From assembly GCA_910586555.1 (NCBI GenBank), contig CAJUJY010000023.1:1-51347 (forward strand): DNA of 51,347 nucleotides. The letters run 5' to 3'. The position numbers and the translations under genes are program-made. This DNA comes from an uncultured Lachnospiraceae bacterium (lineage in GTDB: Bacteria > Bacillota > Clostridia > Lachnospirales > Lachnospiraceae). The notes under the pieces are model-generated. The model had not been told where the DNA came from. It was given only the letters and a program-made list of their open reading frames with translations, and ran no database searches. The stretch's first letter is position 1; the number at the start of each line of letters is the position of its first letter. Positions 16,932-26,243 of this stretch are shown here, one piece after another.

Positions 16932-17957
16932 ATGAGGCCTATAAGAGTTTTGGTTGTTGATGATTCAGCACTGTTTAGGAATATGCTTGCACAAATCCTT
17001 GACAGTGACCCTATGATTCATGTAGTAGCAACGGCAGCAGATCCATACCAGGCAAGGGACATGATTATACGTTATGAACCTGATGTAATGACGCTGGATG
17101 TTGAAATGCCAAGAATGGATGGCATAGCATTTCTTAAAAAGCTAATGCCACAGCATCCTATACCTACAGTGATGATTAGTTCACTTAATTCGGCTGTTTT
17201 TGATGCAATGGCAAACGGTGCAGTAGATTTTGTTGATAAACCACAGAATATGAATACTGAGAAAATGAATGCCTGGATTAAGGGGGAACTTATAACAAAG
17301 ATAAAAATTGCATCTACAGTAAAAGTAGGAAGGTATAAAGCAGCAGAAGAATTTAAAGTAAATTCTACAGGAAGGCAGTACCCAAATAAAGTAGTTGCAA
17401 TAGGGGCTTCTACAGGGGGCACAGAAGCAATTTACAATGTAGTACGCAGGTTTAATATTGATATACCTGGAACTGTAATTGTACAGCATATGCCGCCTGG
17501 ATTTACAAAGATGTATGCCGAAAGGCTGAATAACCAGTGCAGGGTAGCTGTAAAAGAAGCTGAAAATGGTGATATACTTGAAAGAGGAAAAATCCTTCTT
17601 GCAGCAGGTGACAAACATATGCGGCTTGTAAGATCGGGGAATGTATACCGTGTAGAGTGCAAAGCGGGTGAAAAAGTAAACGGGCACTGTCCTTCAGTAG
17701 ATGTATTATTCCATTCAGTTGCATCTGTTGCTGCAAGCAATGCAGTAGGCGTAATACTTACAGGAATGGGTGGTGATGGTGCACTTGGGCTTAGTGCAAT
17801 GCGCAAGGCAGGCGCACATACAATAGGACAGGATGAAAAAAGCTGTGTTGTATATGGGATGCCAAAAGTGGCTTTTGACCTTGGTGCTGTTGAATACCAG
17901 GTACCACTAGAAAATATTGCAGCAAAGGTGTATAATATACTTAATTCAATACCTTAA
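16932..17957 (+). CDS. cheB: Chemotaxis response regulator protein-glutamate methylesterase CheB
   Basis: A 341-residue CheB that demethylates and deamidates chemoreceptors. The receiver domain has DDSALFR and phospho-acceptor Asp56 in TLDVEMPRMDG. The catalytic domain has the triad Ser160 in GASTGG, His186 in VQHMPP and Asp282 in GMGGDGA. All are intact. The ATG at 16932 is chosen since the in-frame ATG at 16920 is part of the ATGGAGG ribosome site. It pairs functionally with cheR for adaptation. Confidence 0.95.
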   Translation: MRPIRVLVVDDSALFRNMLAQILDSDPMIHVVATAADPYQARDMIIRYEPDVMTLDVEMPRMDGIAFLKKLMPQHPIPTVMISSLNSAVFDAMANGAVDFVDKPQNMNTEKMNAWIKGELITKIKIASTVKVGRYKAAEEFKVNSTGRQYPNKVVAIGASTGGTEAIYNVVRRFNIDIPGTVIVQHMPPGFTKMYAERLNNQCRVAVKEAENGDILERGKILLAAGDKHMRLVRSGNVYRVECKAGEKVNGHCPSVDVLFHSVASVAASNAVGVILTGMGGDGALGLSAMRKAGAHTIGQDEKSCVVYGMPKVAFDLGAVEYQVPLENIAAKVYNILNSIP

Positions 17958-18023
17958 CATACAGGGTAAATTATATTTATAGTACCATATGCTTATATGC
18001 CATATGGCGGAATGGAGGCAATT

Positions 18024-18419
18024 ATGAGAATACTTATCGCAGAAGATGATTTTGCAAGCAGGAAGTTTATGCTGAAGTTTTTATCAAAATTTGGTGAGTG
18101 TGATGTCACAGTTGATGGAATGGAAGCTGTAGATGCGTACCTTATGGCGCTTGATGCAGAAACACCTTATGACCTGGTATGCCTTGATATAATGATGCCA
18201 GCATTTGACGGGTACCAGGCCTTAAAAGCTATCAGGGATATTGAACAGGAAAGAAAAATACCTGAAGAAGAAAGAGCTAAAATCATTATGACAACAGCGC
18301 TGAATGAAGGTGCAAATGTAAACAAAGCTTTTGACCTTGGCTGTGTCGCATATGCTGGCAAGCCTATAGACCAGGCAAAGTTTGAAAGTGTTTTAAGAAA
18401 GCTGGAACTAATCCCATAA
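18024..18419 (+). CDS. Stand-alone CheY-like receiver protein
   Basis: A 131-residue single-domain response regulator. It has the acidic pair EDD at residues 7-9, phospho-acceptor Asp55 in CLDIMMP, the threonine pair in IMTTAL near 92 and the lysine in AGKPID near 112. No output domain is present. Between cheB and cheA, a CheY role at the flagellar switch is likely, but the insertion QERKIPEEER in the receiver differs from compact CheY, and a phosphate-sink or CheV-like role cannot be excluded. The ATG at 18024 follows AATGGAGG; an upstream in-frame ATG at 17997 has no ribosome site. Confidence 0.85.
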   Translation: MRILIAEDDFASRKFMLKFLSKFGECDVTVDGMEAVDAYLMALDAETPYDLVCLDIMMPAFDGYQALKAIRDIEQERKIPEEERAKIIMTTALNEGANVNKAFDLGCVAYAGKPIDQAKFESVLRKLELIP

Positions 18420-18420
18420 T

Positions 18421-18478
18421 AAGCCTGGCGGAAAATGGTTTCTAAGCTTTATGCCATAAGGTTAAAGCTTAGGGGCTT
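18421..18478 (+). promoter_or_regulatory. Hairpin between the CheY-like gene and cheA
   Basis: A ten-bp stem, CTAAGCTTTA (18442-18451) with TAAAGCTTAG (18463-18472), is enclosed by AAGCC/GGCTT. There is no T-run, so it is not a typical terminator. It may stabilise or process the chemotaxis message ahead of cheA. Confidence 0.4.
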
Positions 18479-18506
18479 GTGCTTTTACTATGGAAAGGAG
18501 TAAATA

Positions 18507-20672
18507 ATGTCTGACGATATGATTACAGAAGGCATGCTGGACATGTTTATATTTGAAACAGAACAGGGCCTTGAAAATCTTGAAAATATCTGCCTGGACA
18601 GCAAGGATACAGGCGAATTTGACGAGGACAATGTTAATGAAATATTTCGTATAATGCATACTATAAAAGGTGCATCTGCTGTTATGATGTACCAGAATAT
18701 AGCTACATTATCACATAAACTCGAGGATGTGTTTTATTTTATAAGGGAGAATAACCCTGAAAATGTGCCTCATGCAGAACTTGTTGATGATGTACTGGAA
18801 GTATCTGATTTTATAACAAATGAACTTGAAAAAATTAAAGATGGCCAGGAATCTGACGGGGATTCAACAGAACTTATTAACAGGCTTAGTGTATTCCTTG
18901 ATAAGATACAGGGAAATGTACAGGGTGAAACAGTTGTACCTGTAGAAGAAAGGCCGCTCCAGGAAACCCCGCATTTTTATATAGCCCCTGTTGCATCAGA
19001 AGACAGCAGGTTTTACAGTATTTTCATAACTTATATGAAAAATCTTGATATGGCTAATATAAGGGCATATATGGCTGTAAACTCACTTAAAGGGATTGCT
19101 GAGGATATACTTTTTACCCCAGCTGATATAATTACAAACCCGGAAAGTTCAAATGTAGTGCTTGAATTTGGATTCAGGATTGCATTACAGACTACAGAAA
19201 CCCCGGACAGGATTATGGAACTTGTTAATTCAAGTGCAGGCATAGAAAATATAGAAATTAATGAGTGTACAAGTGAAGAATTTCTTGAATTTTGTGCTGA
19301 AGCAGAAGCACCTATGTCAAGTGCAGGTGAAGTCCTTACAGCGCCTGTTGAAACACCGACAATTCTTATAGACAGCCAGAAACCACAGGCAGTAAAAGAA
19401 GAAACAGCCAAAAAGGAAAAAGCCGCAGAGAAGGAAAACAGCCAGGCAGAAGAAGCACCAGCTAAAAAAGCACCAGCCAGACGCCCGGCACCAAAGAAAG
19501 GTGAAGCACAGAGTTTTATAAGCGTAAACATCAAAAAAATGGATCTGCTTATGGATTTAATAGGGGAGCTTGTAATTGCAGAAGCAACAGTTTTACAAAA
19601 CCCGGATTTAAAGGTGCCAGGGCTTGACCTTTCAAACTTCCAGAAGTCGGCAGCACAATTATCAAAAATTACTTCTGAACTCCAGGATGCAATAATGGCA
19701 ATGCGGATGATGCCACTTAAAAATACATTCCAGAAGATGAACCGTATTGTATATGATACATCTAAGAAACTTGGCAAAGACATTGAACTTGAAGTTATTG
19801 GTGAAGATACAGAAGTTGATAAGAATATTATTGAGCATATATCCGACCCTCTTATGCATCTTATACGTAATTCTGTTGACCATGGGATTGAAAGTAATGA
19901 AGAACGTGTGGAAGCAGGAAAGACTGAAAAAGGAAGAATTGTGCTTGAAGCCAAAAATGAAGGCGGCCAGGTATGGATTTCTGTTTCAGACAATGGACAT
20001 GGGCTTAACCGTGAAAGCATTATTGCAAAAGCAAAGACAAACGGGCTTCTTGGCAACCGTTCAGAAAAAGATCTTACAGACAAAGAAGTATTTAACTTTA
20101 TTACACTTCCAGGGTTTTCAACTAAAAAACAGGTTACTGAATATTCAGGACGTGGCGTAGGAATGGATGTTGTTGTTAAAAACATACAAGATGTAGGGGG
20201 TATGCTTGATATAGAAAGTGTACAGGGTGAAGGTTCGACAATGACTATGAAAATCCCTCTTACACTTGCTATAATAGATGGAATAATATTCTCTGTAGCA
20301 GATACAAACTTTGTATCACCTACAAATAGTGTATCAGAATTTATAAGGCTTTCCAGTGATAAACTTATAGTTGAGCCTGATGGTGAGGAATATGTAATGA
20401 TACGTGAAGAATATTATCCTCTTATAAGGCTTAACAAGTTCTACCACCTTAACGGGGCAGTTGACAATATAGAAGACGGAATTGTAGTAGTGCTTACACA
20501 TGAAGATAAAAACCTTGCAATATTTGCAGATAAACTTGTAGGGGAACAGGAAATAGTAGTTAAACCTATTCCTTCATATATTAAGAAAGTAAACGGCATA
20601 TCAGGCTGTACACAGCTTGGGGACGGAAGCATAAGCCTTATTATAGATGCTGGTGCACTTGTAAGGGCATAA
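18507..20672 (+). CDS. cheA: Chemotaxis histidine kinase CheA
   Basis: A 721-residue CheA. The Hpt domain (P1) has the phosphorylated His51 in MHTIKGASAV. A long middle region, residues 160-260, looks like a P2-type phosphoacceptor-docking fold, followed by an Ala/Lys/Pro-rich linker (about 285-330). The P3 dimerisation helix pair starts near 335, and the P4 ATPase has LIRNSVDHGIE, SDNGHGL and SGRGVGMDVV. The CheW-like P5 runs from about 590 to the end. AAAGGAG lies before the ATG. It accepts signals from chemoreceptors not encoded here and phosphorylates the CheY and CheB receivers. Confidence 0.95.
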   Translation: MSDDMITEGMLDMFIFETEQGLENLENICLDSKDTGEFDEDNVNEIFRIMHTIKGASAVMMYQNIATLSHKLEDVFYFIRENNPENVPHAELVDDVLEVSDFITNELEKIKDGQESDGDSTELINRLSVFLDKIQGNVQGETVVPVEERPLQETPHFYIAPVASEDSRFYSIFITYMKNLDMANIRAYMAVNSLKGIAEDILFTPADIITNPESSNVVLEFGFRIALQTTETPDRIMELVNSSAGIENIEINECTSEEFLEFCAEAEAPMSSAGEVLTAPVETPTILIDSQKPQAVKEETAKKEKAAEKENSQAEEAPAKKAPARRPAPKKGEAQSFISVNIKKMDLLMDLIGELVIAEATVLQNPDLKVPGLDLSNFQKSAAQLSKITSELQDAIMAMRMMPLKNTFQKMNRIVYDTSKKLGKDIELEVIGEDTEVDKNIIEHISDPLMHLIRNSVDHGIESNEERVEAGKTEKGRIVLEAKNEGGQVWISVSDNGHGLNRESIIAKAKTNGLLGNRSEKDLTDKEVFNFITLPGFSTKKQVTEYSGRGVGMDVVVKNIQDVGGMLDIESVQGEGSTMTMKIPLTLAIIDGIIFSVADTNFVSPTNSVSEFIRLSSDKLIVEPDGEEYVMIREEYYPLIRLNKFYHLNGAVDNIEDGIVVVLTHEDKNLAIFADKLVGEQEIVVKPIPSYIKKVNGISGCTQLGDGSISLIIDAGALVRA

Positions 20673-20698
20673 TGGAATTAAAAACTTAAATTGTAAAA

Positions 20699-20748
20699 AA
20701 TACCATCAGGAACAGTGCTTTAGAAGTTCTTTTTCTGGTGGTATTATT
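20699..20748 (+). terminator. Terminator after cheA
   Basis: AATACCATCAG pairs with CTGGTGGTATT with one G-U pair. Inside, GAAC pairs with GTTC. The trailing sequence is only moderately T-rich. It lies 27 bases after the cheA stop. Confidence 0.6.
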
Positions 20749-20834
20749 ATAGAATTTAATATATATTATAATTATGGTATTTAGGACTGGCACAGGTTTT
20801 AAAATACCAGGGCTATTAAGGAAAGGAAGATTAT

Positions 20835-21758
20835 ATGTTTTCAGAACAGGAACTTGGCAGGATTGTACAACAGATTACACAAAATTATAAAAGTGAGGAA
20901 CTTTTTTATATTAAAAACGGGTGCTGTATGCCTGGAAGGGACTGTATAATACATATAATATTAAGGCTGCGCCAAATTATGTTTCCAGGTTACTTTGATG
21001 ATGAATACCTCGGAAAGACTGTCCCGGATTATTTTGTAGGGCATAATATACTAAAGCTTTATGATGATTTGTTATGCCAGGTAAAGTCAGCATTTATACA
21101 GGTATCAGAGGAAAATATACCTGAAGCAGATATTACAGCAGAGTGTGAAGAAATATGCACAAAGTTTTTTTCTTCCCTTGGAAATATCCAGAATATGCTT
21201 TTAAAAGATGTGGAAGCAGCATATAATGGTGATCCTGCTGCAAAGACAAAGCAGGAAATAATATTTTGTTATCCTGGGCTTCTGGCAGTATTTGTATACA
21301 GGATTGCACATGAACTCTACAAAATGAATGTGCCGCTTATCCCACGTATTATGTCAGAGTATGCACACAGCCATACAGGAATAGATATAAACCCTGGCGC
21401 ACAGATTGGGGAATATTTCTTTATAGACCATGGCACTGGTGTAGTAATCGGGGAAACCACAATAATAGGAAATAATGTAAAAATATACCAGGGTGTGACG
21501 CTTGGTGCGCTTTCAACAAGAAGCGGCCAGCTTCTGCGTGATATAAAAAGACACCCTACAATAGAAGATAATGTAACAATTTATTCAAGTGCTTCAATAC
21601 TTGGTGGTGAAACAGTAATTGGCAGAGGGTCAGTTATAGGCGGCAATGCATTTATAACAGAATCAGTGCCTCCAGGAACAAGGGTAAGCGTTAAAAATCC
21701 CGGGCATACATTTACAGATAAAAATGCAAGCCTTTCAGTTAATGAATTGTTTGATTAG
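20835..21758 (+). CDS. cysE: Serine O-acetyltransferase (CysE/EpsC type)
   Basis: A 307-residue acetyltransferase making O-acetylserine from serine and acetyl-CoA for cysteine synthesis. The first 170 residues are helical. The left-handed beta-helix of hexapeptide repeats runs about 195-295, with catalytic His in FIDHGTGVVIGET near residue 201, then KIYQGVTLGAL and TIYSSASILGGETVIG. It is longer than E. coli CysE and fits the approximately 300-residue Firmicute group. No cysteine T-box is visible upstream. GGAAAGGAAG precedes the ATG. It stands alone between cheA and a two-component system. Confidence 0.92.
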   Translation: MFSEQELGRIVQQITQNYKSEELFYIKNGCCMPGRDCIIHIILRLRQIMFPGYFDDEYLGKTVPDYFVGHNILKLYDDLLCQVKSAFIQVSEENIPEADITAECEEICTKFFSSLGNIQNMLLKDVEAAYNGDPAAKTKQEIIFCYPGLLAVFVYRIAHELYKMNVPLIPRIMSEYAHSHTGIDINPGAQIGEYFFIDHGTGVVIGETTIIGNNVKIYQGVTLGALSTRSGQLLRDIKRHPTIEDNVTIYSSASILGGETVIGRGSVIGGNAFITESVPPGTRVSVKNPGHTFTDKNASLSVNELFD

Positions 21759-21858
21759 AAATATATACCTGGCTTTGGCAATACTGTTTACCCTGTGGTT
21801 TTAAGATAAAAGCTTCATGGCTAATATATTATAAATAAGTTTTGCAAAGGAGGAAATA

Positions 21859-22548
21859 ATGAAGTATGACTGTCTTATTATAGATGATGAACAAATGCTT
21901 GCAGACAGTACAGCACAATATTTTAACCTGTTTGGGGTTAGAACAGCCGCTGTATACAGTGCTGCAAGCTGCCAGGATTTTTTTAAGCAGGATATGGCAG
22001 GGCTTATACTGCTTGATATAAACCTTGGAGATGGAAGTGGTTTTGAATTATGCCAGGAATTACGTAAAAAAACAGATATACCTATTTTATTTATTTCTGC
22101 AAGAACAAGTGATGATGATAAAATTGCTGCATTAGGGATTGGCGGTGATGATTATATACAAAAACCTTATTCATTAAGTGTACTGCTTGCCAAAGTAAAA
22201 GTAGTGCTTAAACGTTACGGAAACAGGAATGGCAATAATTATACAAAATATTCTGGAGAAAGGTTTGTAATTGATTTTAACGCAATGCAGTTATTAGTGG
22301 AGGGAAAGCCTGTTAAACTTACGCAGCTTGAGTTTAAGTTATTATCATACCTTGTTAAAAATGAAAACCGGGTTATTCCTAAACAGGAATTATTTGAAAA
22401 TGTATGGGAAGATAAATTTACAGGTGACGGGACACTTAATGTACATATACGCAAAATACGTGAAGCAATAGAGCCTGAACCTGGAAACCCTGTTTATATT
22501 ACTACTGTATGGGGCGGTGGTTACAAATTTACTGGAGGAGGACAATGA
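21859..22548 (+). CDS. OmpR-family response regulator (ABC-transporter-linked type)
   Basis: A 229-residue regulator with receiver motifs IIDDEQ, phospho-acceptor Asp53 in LLDINLGDGSG and the YIQKPY lysine near residue 101. The winged-helix output domain occupies 130-227 and includes TQLEFKLLSYL and GDGTLNVHIRKIRE. AAAGGAGG precedes the ATG. The stop overlaps the kinase start by four bases (ATGA). Systems of this compact type typically control a neighbouring ABC exporter. Here such an exporter lies at 26658-29773, beyond an inserted cassette. Confidence 0.93.
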   Translation: MKYDCLIIDDEQMLADSTAQYFNLFGVRTAAVYSAASCQDFFKQDMAGLILLDINLGDGSGFELCQELRKKTDIPILFISARTSDDDKIAALGIGGDDYIQKPYSLSVLLAKVKVVLKRYGNRNGNNYTKYSGERFVIDFNAMQLLVEGKPVKLTQLEFKLLSYLVKNENRVIPKQELFENVWEDKFTGDGTLNVHIRKIREAIEPEPGNPVYITTVWGGGYKFTGGGQ

Positions 22549-23810
22549 AAAAACATATTTTCCGGACCAGCATTGTATTTGCTTTTATGGCAGAAATTAT
22601 AATGCTGGTTATTTTTGCTGCCCAGAAGGCAGAAACCAGGCAGAATGCAGTTATTATTAATGAAATAGTACATTCAGTAATGGACAACTGGGACAGCATA
22701 GAAAATTATAAAGACAGCACTGGCCAGGATTATGTTGTACTTGGAAAGAACGGGGAAATTTTATATAAAACAAAAAACGGGCTTAGTGAAAGCATAAACC
22801 AGGCAGTAATACACAGGGATACAATTCTTGATATAGAACTGGAAGGAAAAACAGCAGGAAAGGTAATTATTTATAATAAAAGTGCAGGCATAATAAAGTC
22901 CTGGAAACATAAGGTATTTATTATAGTGTTGTCTGCGGTATTTTTACAGTTTGTTATATGTATAACATATATTATTTATTTAAACCGTAATATAATAAAC
23001 CCGTTTTATAAAATGAAAAATTTCGCAGAGCGCATTGCAGGCGGCAACCTTGATATACCGCTTGAAATGGACAGGCAGAATATTTTTGGTGCATTTACAG
23101 AAAGTTTTGATATTATGCGTTCTGAACTAAAAAGGGCACATATGGCAGAAGCTAAGGCAAATGCAAGTAAAAAAGAGCTTGTTGCCAAGCTTTCGCATGA
23201 TATTAAAACACCTGTTGCAAGCATTAAAGCAGTGGCTGAACTAGGCATGGCACTAACTGGCAGCGGGCAGGATTTAAAAAATTACCAGCAAATCATATAT
23301 AAAGCAGACCAGATAAACACCCTGGTAACTAACCTTTTTACTGCAACATTGGAAGAACTGGAACAGCTTAGCATAACACCTGTATGCATAGACAGCAGGG
23401 AAGTAAAAGAAATGCTTATAAATTCCGATTATATGGAACTTGCCTCTGCCTTTTATATCCCGGACTGCCTTTTATATGCGGACAGGCTGCGTTTACAGCA
23501 GGTATTTGATAATATTTTTGCAAATTCATATAAATATGCCAAAACTAAAATAGATATAAATGCTTATACCAGTAAGAACAGCCTGGAAGTAAGTATTGAA
23601 GACTACGGGGGAGGCGTAAACACAGAAGAACTGCCATTCCTTATGGAAAAATTCAGGCGCGGCAAAAACACAGCAGGCATTGAAGGAGCAGGACTCGGGC
23701 TTTATATATCCAGTTATTTTATGAATGGAATGAAGGGAGGGCTTAAAGCCGGCAATGGGGAGAACGGGTTAAAGGTTATTGTCAGTATAGCTTTAAATAA
23801 TAGTATTTAA
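22545..23810 (+). CDS. Two-component sensor histidine kinase
   Basis: A 421-residue kinase with TM1 at residues 8-27, a short external region of about 90 residues, TM2 near 124-147 and a HAMP-like segment. His218 lies in KLSHDIKTP. The ATPase domain has QVFDNIFANSYKYA (N box), EDYGGGV (G1) and EGAGLGLYIS (G2). The ATG at 22545 follows GGAGGAGGA and overlaps the regulator stop. The short sensor domain resembles kinases that detect peptides or cell-envelope stress together with an ABC transporter. The ligand is unknown. Confidence 0.92.
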   Translation: MKKHIFRTSIVFAFMAEIIMLVIFAAQKAETRQNAVIINEIVHSVMDNWDSIENYKDSTGQDYVVLGKNGEILYKTKNGLSESINQAVIHRDTILDIELEGKTAGKVIIYNKSAGIIKSWKHKVFIIVLSAVFLQFVICITYIIYLNRNIINPFYKMKNFAERIAGGNLDIPLEMDRQNIFGAFTESFDIMRSELKRAHMAEAKANASKKELVAKLSHDIKTPVASIKAVAELGMALTGSGQDLKNYQQIIYKADQINTLVTNLFTATLEELEQLSITPVCIDSREVKEMLINSDYMELASAFYIPDCLLYADRLRLQQVFDNIFANSYKYAKTKIDINAYTSKNSLEVSIEDYGGGVNTEELPFLMEKFRRGKNTAGIEGAGLGLYISSYFMNGMKGGLKAGNGENGLKVIVSIALNNSI

Positions 23811-23862
23811 CTTTAAGTTGTGTCCAATTTTTGGTTTCTTGAATGTGGATTGTGGATATCAT

Positions 23863-23891
23863 TTGACTTGTAAAATATGACAGTATATAAT
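23863..23891 (+). promoter_or_regulatory. Near-consensus sigma-A promoter of the DUF262 cassette
   Basis: TTGACT and TATAAT (perfect) are separated by exactly 17 bases, and the DUF262 start codon is 46 bases downstream. This is one of the best promoter matches in the window, and it makes the cassette independent of the upstream two-component genes. Confidence 0.7.
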
Positions 23892-23937
23892 ATATATATT
23901 TTATTAAAAAGAATTAAGTAAGGAGAGTGTAGATAAC

Positions 23938-25131
23938 ATGGGAAATATAGAAAACAAATTAGAGGATGTTCTTGAAAAAGCAAAATCTGAATTTGCTGGT
24001 TTAGAATATGAGATGGAATCTGATAACAATGAAGATACAGAATATAAAAAAGAAATTCCTTTTGATGCAGATAAAATACGCATTGACCAACAGATGTTGT
24101 CTATAAAGTACATTATGGAATTAATTGATTCTGGTTTAATGGAATTAAATCCAGGATACCAGAGAAATAAAGTATGGAAAGATAATACGAGAAAATCATT
24201 GCTTATTGAATCACTTATGTTAAGGATACCAATTCCAGTTTTCTATTTTTATGAAAATGAAGATACCAGATTCCAGGTAATTGACGGCCAGCAGCGTCTT
24301 GCAACTATACATGAATTTATAAATAATGAGTTTCGTTTAACTGGACTAGAATACCTTGAAGATACTTGTAACAGAAAGTATTTTAAGGATATTGATATAA
24401 AATACCAGCAAAGGATATTCAGGACACAGGTGGCTGCAAATGTCCTGGATGCGCGCTCGCCAAAAGAGGTTATATATGATATTTTCAGGCGTATTAATAC
24501 TGGTGGAATGAAATTAAACCCACAAGAAATGAGAAATGCCATCTGTAAACCGGAAGTAAGGACATTTCTAAAAGAAAGCACAAAGAATGAAAACTTTCTT
24601 AAAGCAACAAGAAAACTTGTAAAAGATGAACGTATGGATGCACAAGAACTTGTATTAAGGTTTTATGCATTTAGCCAGTTATATGATTATGAAAAAAAAG
24701 AACTTATAAATAATTATAATAGTGTTACACTTATGCTTGATGAGGCAATAGAAAATTTAAATAAAATGGACAAAGAAGGGTTTGCAGAAATATATAAAAA
24801 ATTTGATGAAGCAATGAAACGCTGTTATAGTGCCTTTGGTGAGTATTGTTTTACTAAAATTGTTTTAAACGGCAATAATATAGAACTGGCATCAAGAAAT
24901 TATATTAACAAATCATTATTTACTTCATTTTCAGTGCTTATTATGGCAGAAAAATATAATGTACAAGTTTTGCAAAAGTACAGTAAGAATATTTTACATA
25001 TCCTGGCTAAAAACCTGGACAATACAGAGTACTTTAATTCTATTACTACTTCAACTGGTGATAAAAGCAAAGTTAAAAGTAATTTTATTTATTCAGGCAA
25101 AGTATTGGAAGAGGGGTGCAGAGATGATTAA
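23938..25131 (+). CDS. DUF262 (GmrSD/ParB-like nuclease fold) domain protein
   Basis: A 397-residue protein with an N-terminal DUF262 domain. Residues near 70 read NPGYQRNKVW, and the hallmark DGQQRLATI motif is near 114, followed by a FRRINTGG segment near 182. DUF262 proteins have a ParB/Srx-like fold and include the NTPase-nuclease half of GmrSD type IV restriction and several phage-defence proteins. The C-terminal 180 residues are helical and unassigned; no His-Asn-His (DUF1524) motif is visible. AAGGAGAG precedes the ATG and a strong promoter lies upstream. It overlaps the ATPase gene by eight bases. A defence role is inferred from family and context. Confidence 0.85.
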   Translation: MGNIENKLEDVLEKAKSEFAGLEYEMESDNNEDTEYKKEIPFDADKIRIDQQMLSIKYIMELIDSGLMELNPGYQRNKVWKDNTRKSLLIESLMLRIPIPVFYFYENEDTRFQVIDGQQRLATIHEFINNEFRLTGLEYLEDTCNRKYFKDIDIKYQQRIFRTQVAANVLDARSPKEVIYDIFRRINTGGMKLNPQEMRNAICKPEVRTFLKESTKNENFLKATRKLVKDERMDAQELVLRFYAFSQLYDYEKKELINNYNSVTLMLDEAIENLNKMDKEGFAEIYKKFDEAMKRCYSAFGEYCFTKIVLNGNNIELASRNYINKSLFTSFSVLIMAEKYNVQVLQKYSKNILHILAKNLDNTEYFNSITTSTGDKSKVKSNFIYSGKVLEEGCRDD

Positions 25132-26243
25132 ACATATAGAACTGGAAAATTTTAAGTGCCATAGAAGATTTGAAGATAATTTAAGCCAGATAACAATACT
25201 TACAGTAGGAAATTCGGCTGGAAAATCAAGTATTATACAAGCAATATTGTTTGCTGTTAAAAGTTTTCATAATATTAGTAAAAGATATGTAAAAACAAAT
25301 GATATTTATGGACTTAATCTTGGGCTTCCTGGCAGTATTATATCTGAGAATTTTGAAGGACAGGAAATGAAGATAATATTATATATGCAAGACTATGGAA
25401 CTAATATTTATAATGTTACCTGTTGTCTTGATGATATTGATGAAACATCTTTCAGGTTGTGTAACTGTGATGAAATGCTTAAGGCTTTAGAAGTGCCAGT
25501 ATCTATTTTAAAAACTGGTATTTATTATTTAAATGCAGAACGTACCGGACCTAGAATTGTATATGGAATGAATAGTGAATGTAATGATTATGTAGGGACT
25601 TATGGTGAATATACAGGATATATTATTAGCGAAATGGATAAACGGCAGCGTTTAGACCCAAGGTTATCATTACCAGGCAGTTTAAAAATATCACCTATTT
25701 CGAGATTTTCGGCTAACTGTGAAGAATGGCTCCAGCTAGTTATTCCAGAAACATCACTGCAATATATGGTTGACACAGAAAAAAATATGTCAATGATAAA
25801 ATTCAAAAATTCAGGAGATTATTATTTTCCAACAGCAACAGGTTTTGGTATATCTTATGTACTTCCTGTTATTGTACAGGCACTTTTAGCAAGCATGGGG
25901 GAAAACAGTATTTTACTTGTTGAAAATCCAGAAGCACACCTTCATCCATACAGCCAGTCTGCAATAGGAAAGTTTCTTGCATATATTGCTGCTGCCGGGG
26001 TACAGGTTATTATGGAAACACATAGTGGAACATGTTATTGATGGCTGCCGTGTACAGCTTGCACATTTAAATAAATGTAGTTTGATGAAAACAATATTTT
26101 TTGGCAGAAGTAACCACAAAAATTTTTATAAGAATATAAAAACAAAAGAAAATGGTGAACTAGAAGAGTGGCCAGAAGGTTTTTTTGACCAGAAAAGGCA
26201 GGATTTAAAGGAATTACTGGAGATGAGAAAATGTGTAAAATAG
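25124..26243 (+). pseudogene. AAA ATPase (DUF3696-type), interrupted by a one-base frameshift
   Basis: Read as one gene with the frameshift corrected, this is a 372-residue OLD/AAA_15-like ATPase. Walker A is VGNSAGKSS near residue 29, an AERTGPR segment lies near 144, Walker B is LLVENPEAHLHP near 265, and METHS marks the switch region near 301. At 26027-26028 an extra G (AGTGGAAC instead of AGTGAAC) shifts the frame and creates a stop five codons after the break. The second frame continues with EHVIDGC, LAHLNK and WPEGFFDQKRQD, the usual C-terminus. The break falls after the ATP-binding core, so a truncated product could still fold. It overlaps both flanking genes of the cassette. Confidence 0.85.

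Noticed and set aside
19031..20185. 384-codon minus-strand open frame
   Set aside because: Antisense to the conserved cheA; no ribosome site or family motif.
20749..20834. Cysteine T-box or SAM riboswitch before cysE
   Set aside because: The gap is under 100 bases after the cheA terminator and lacks T-box or SAM aptamer motifs.
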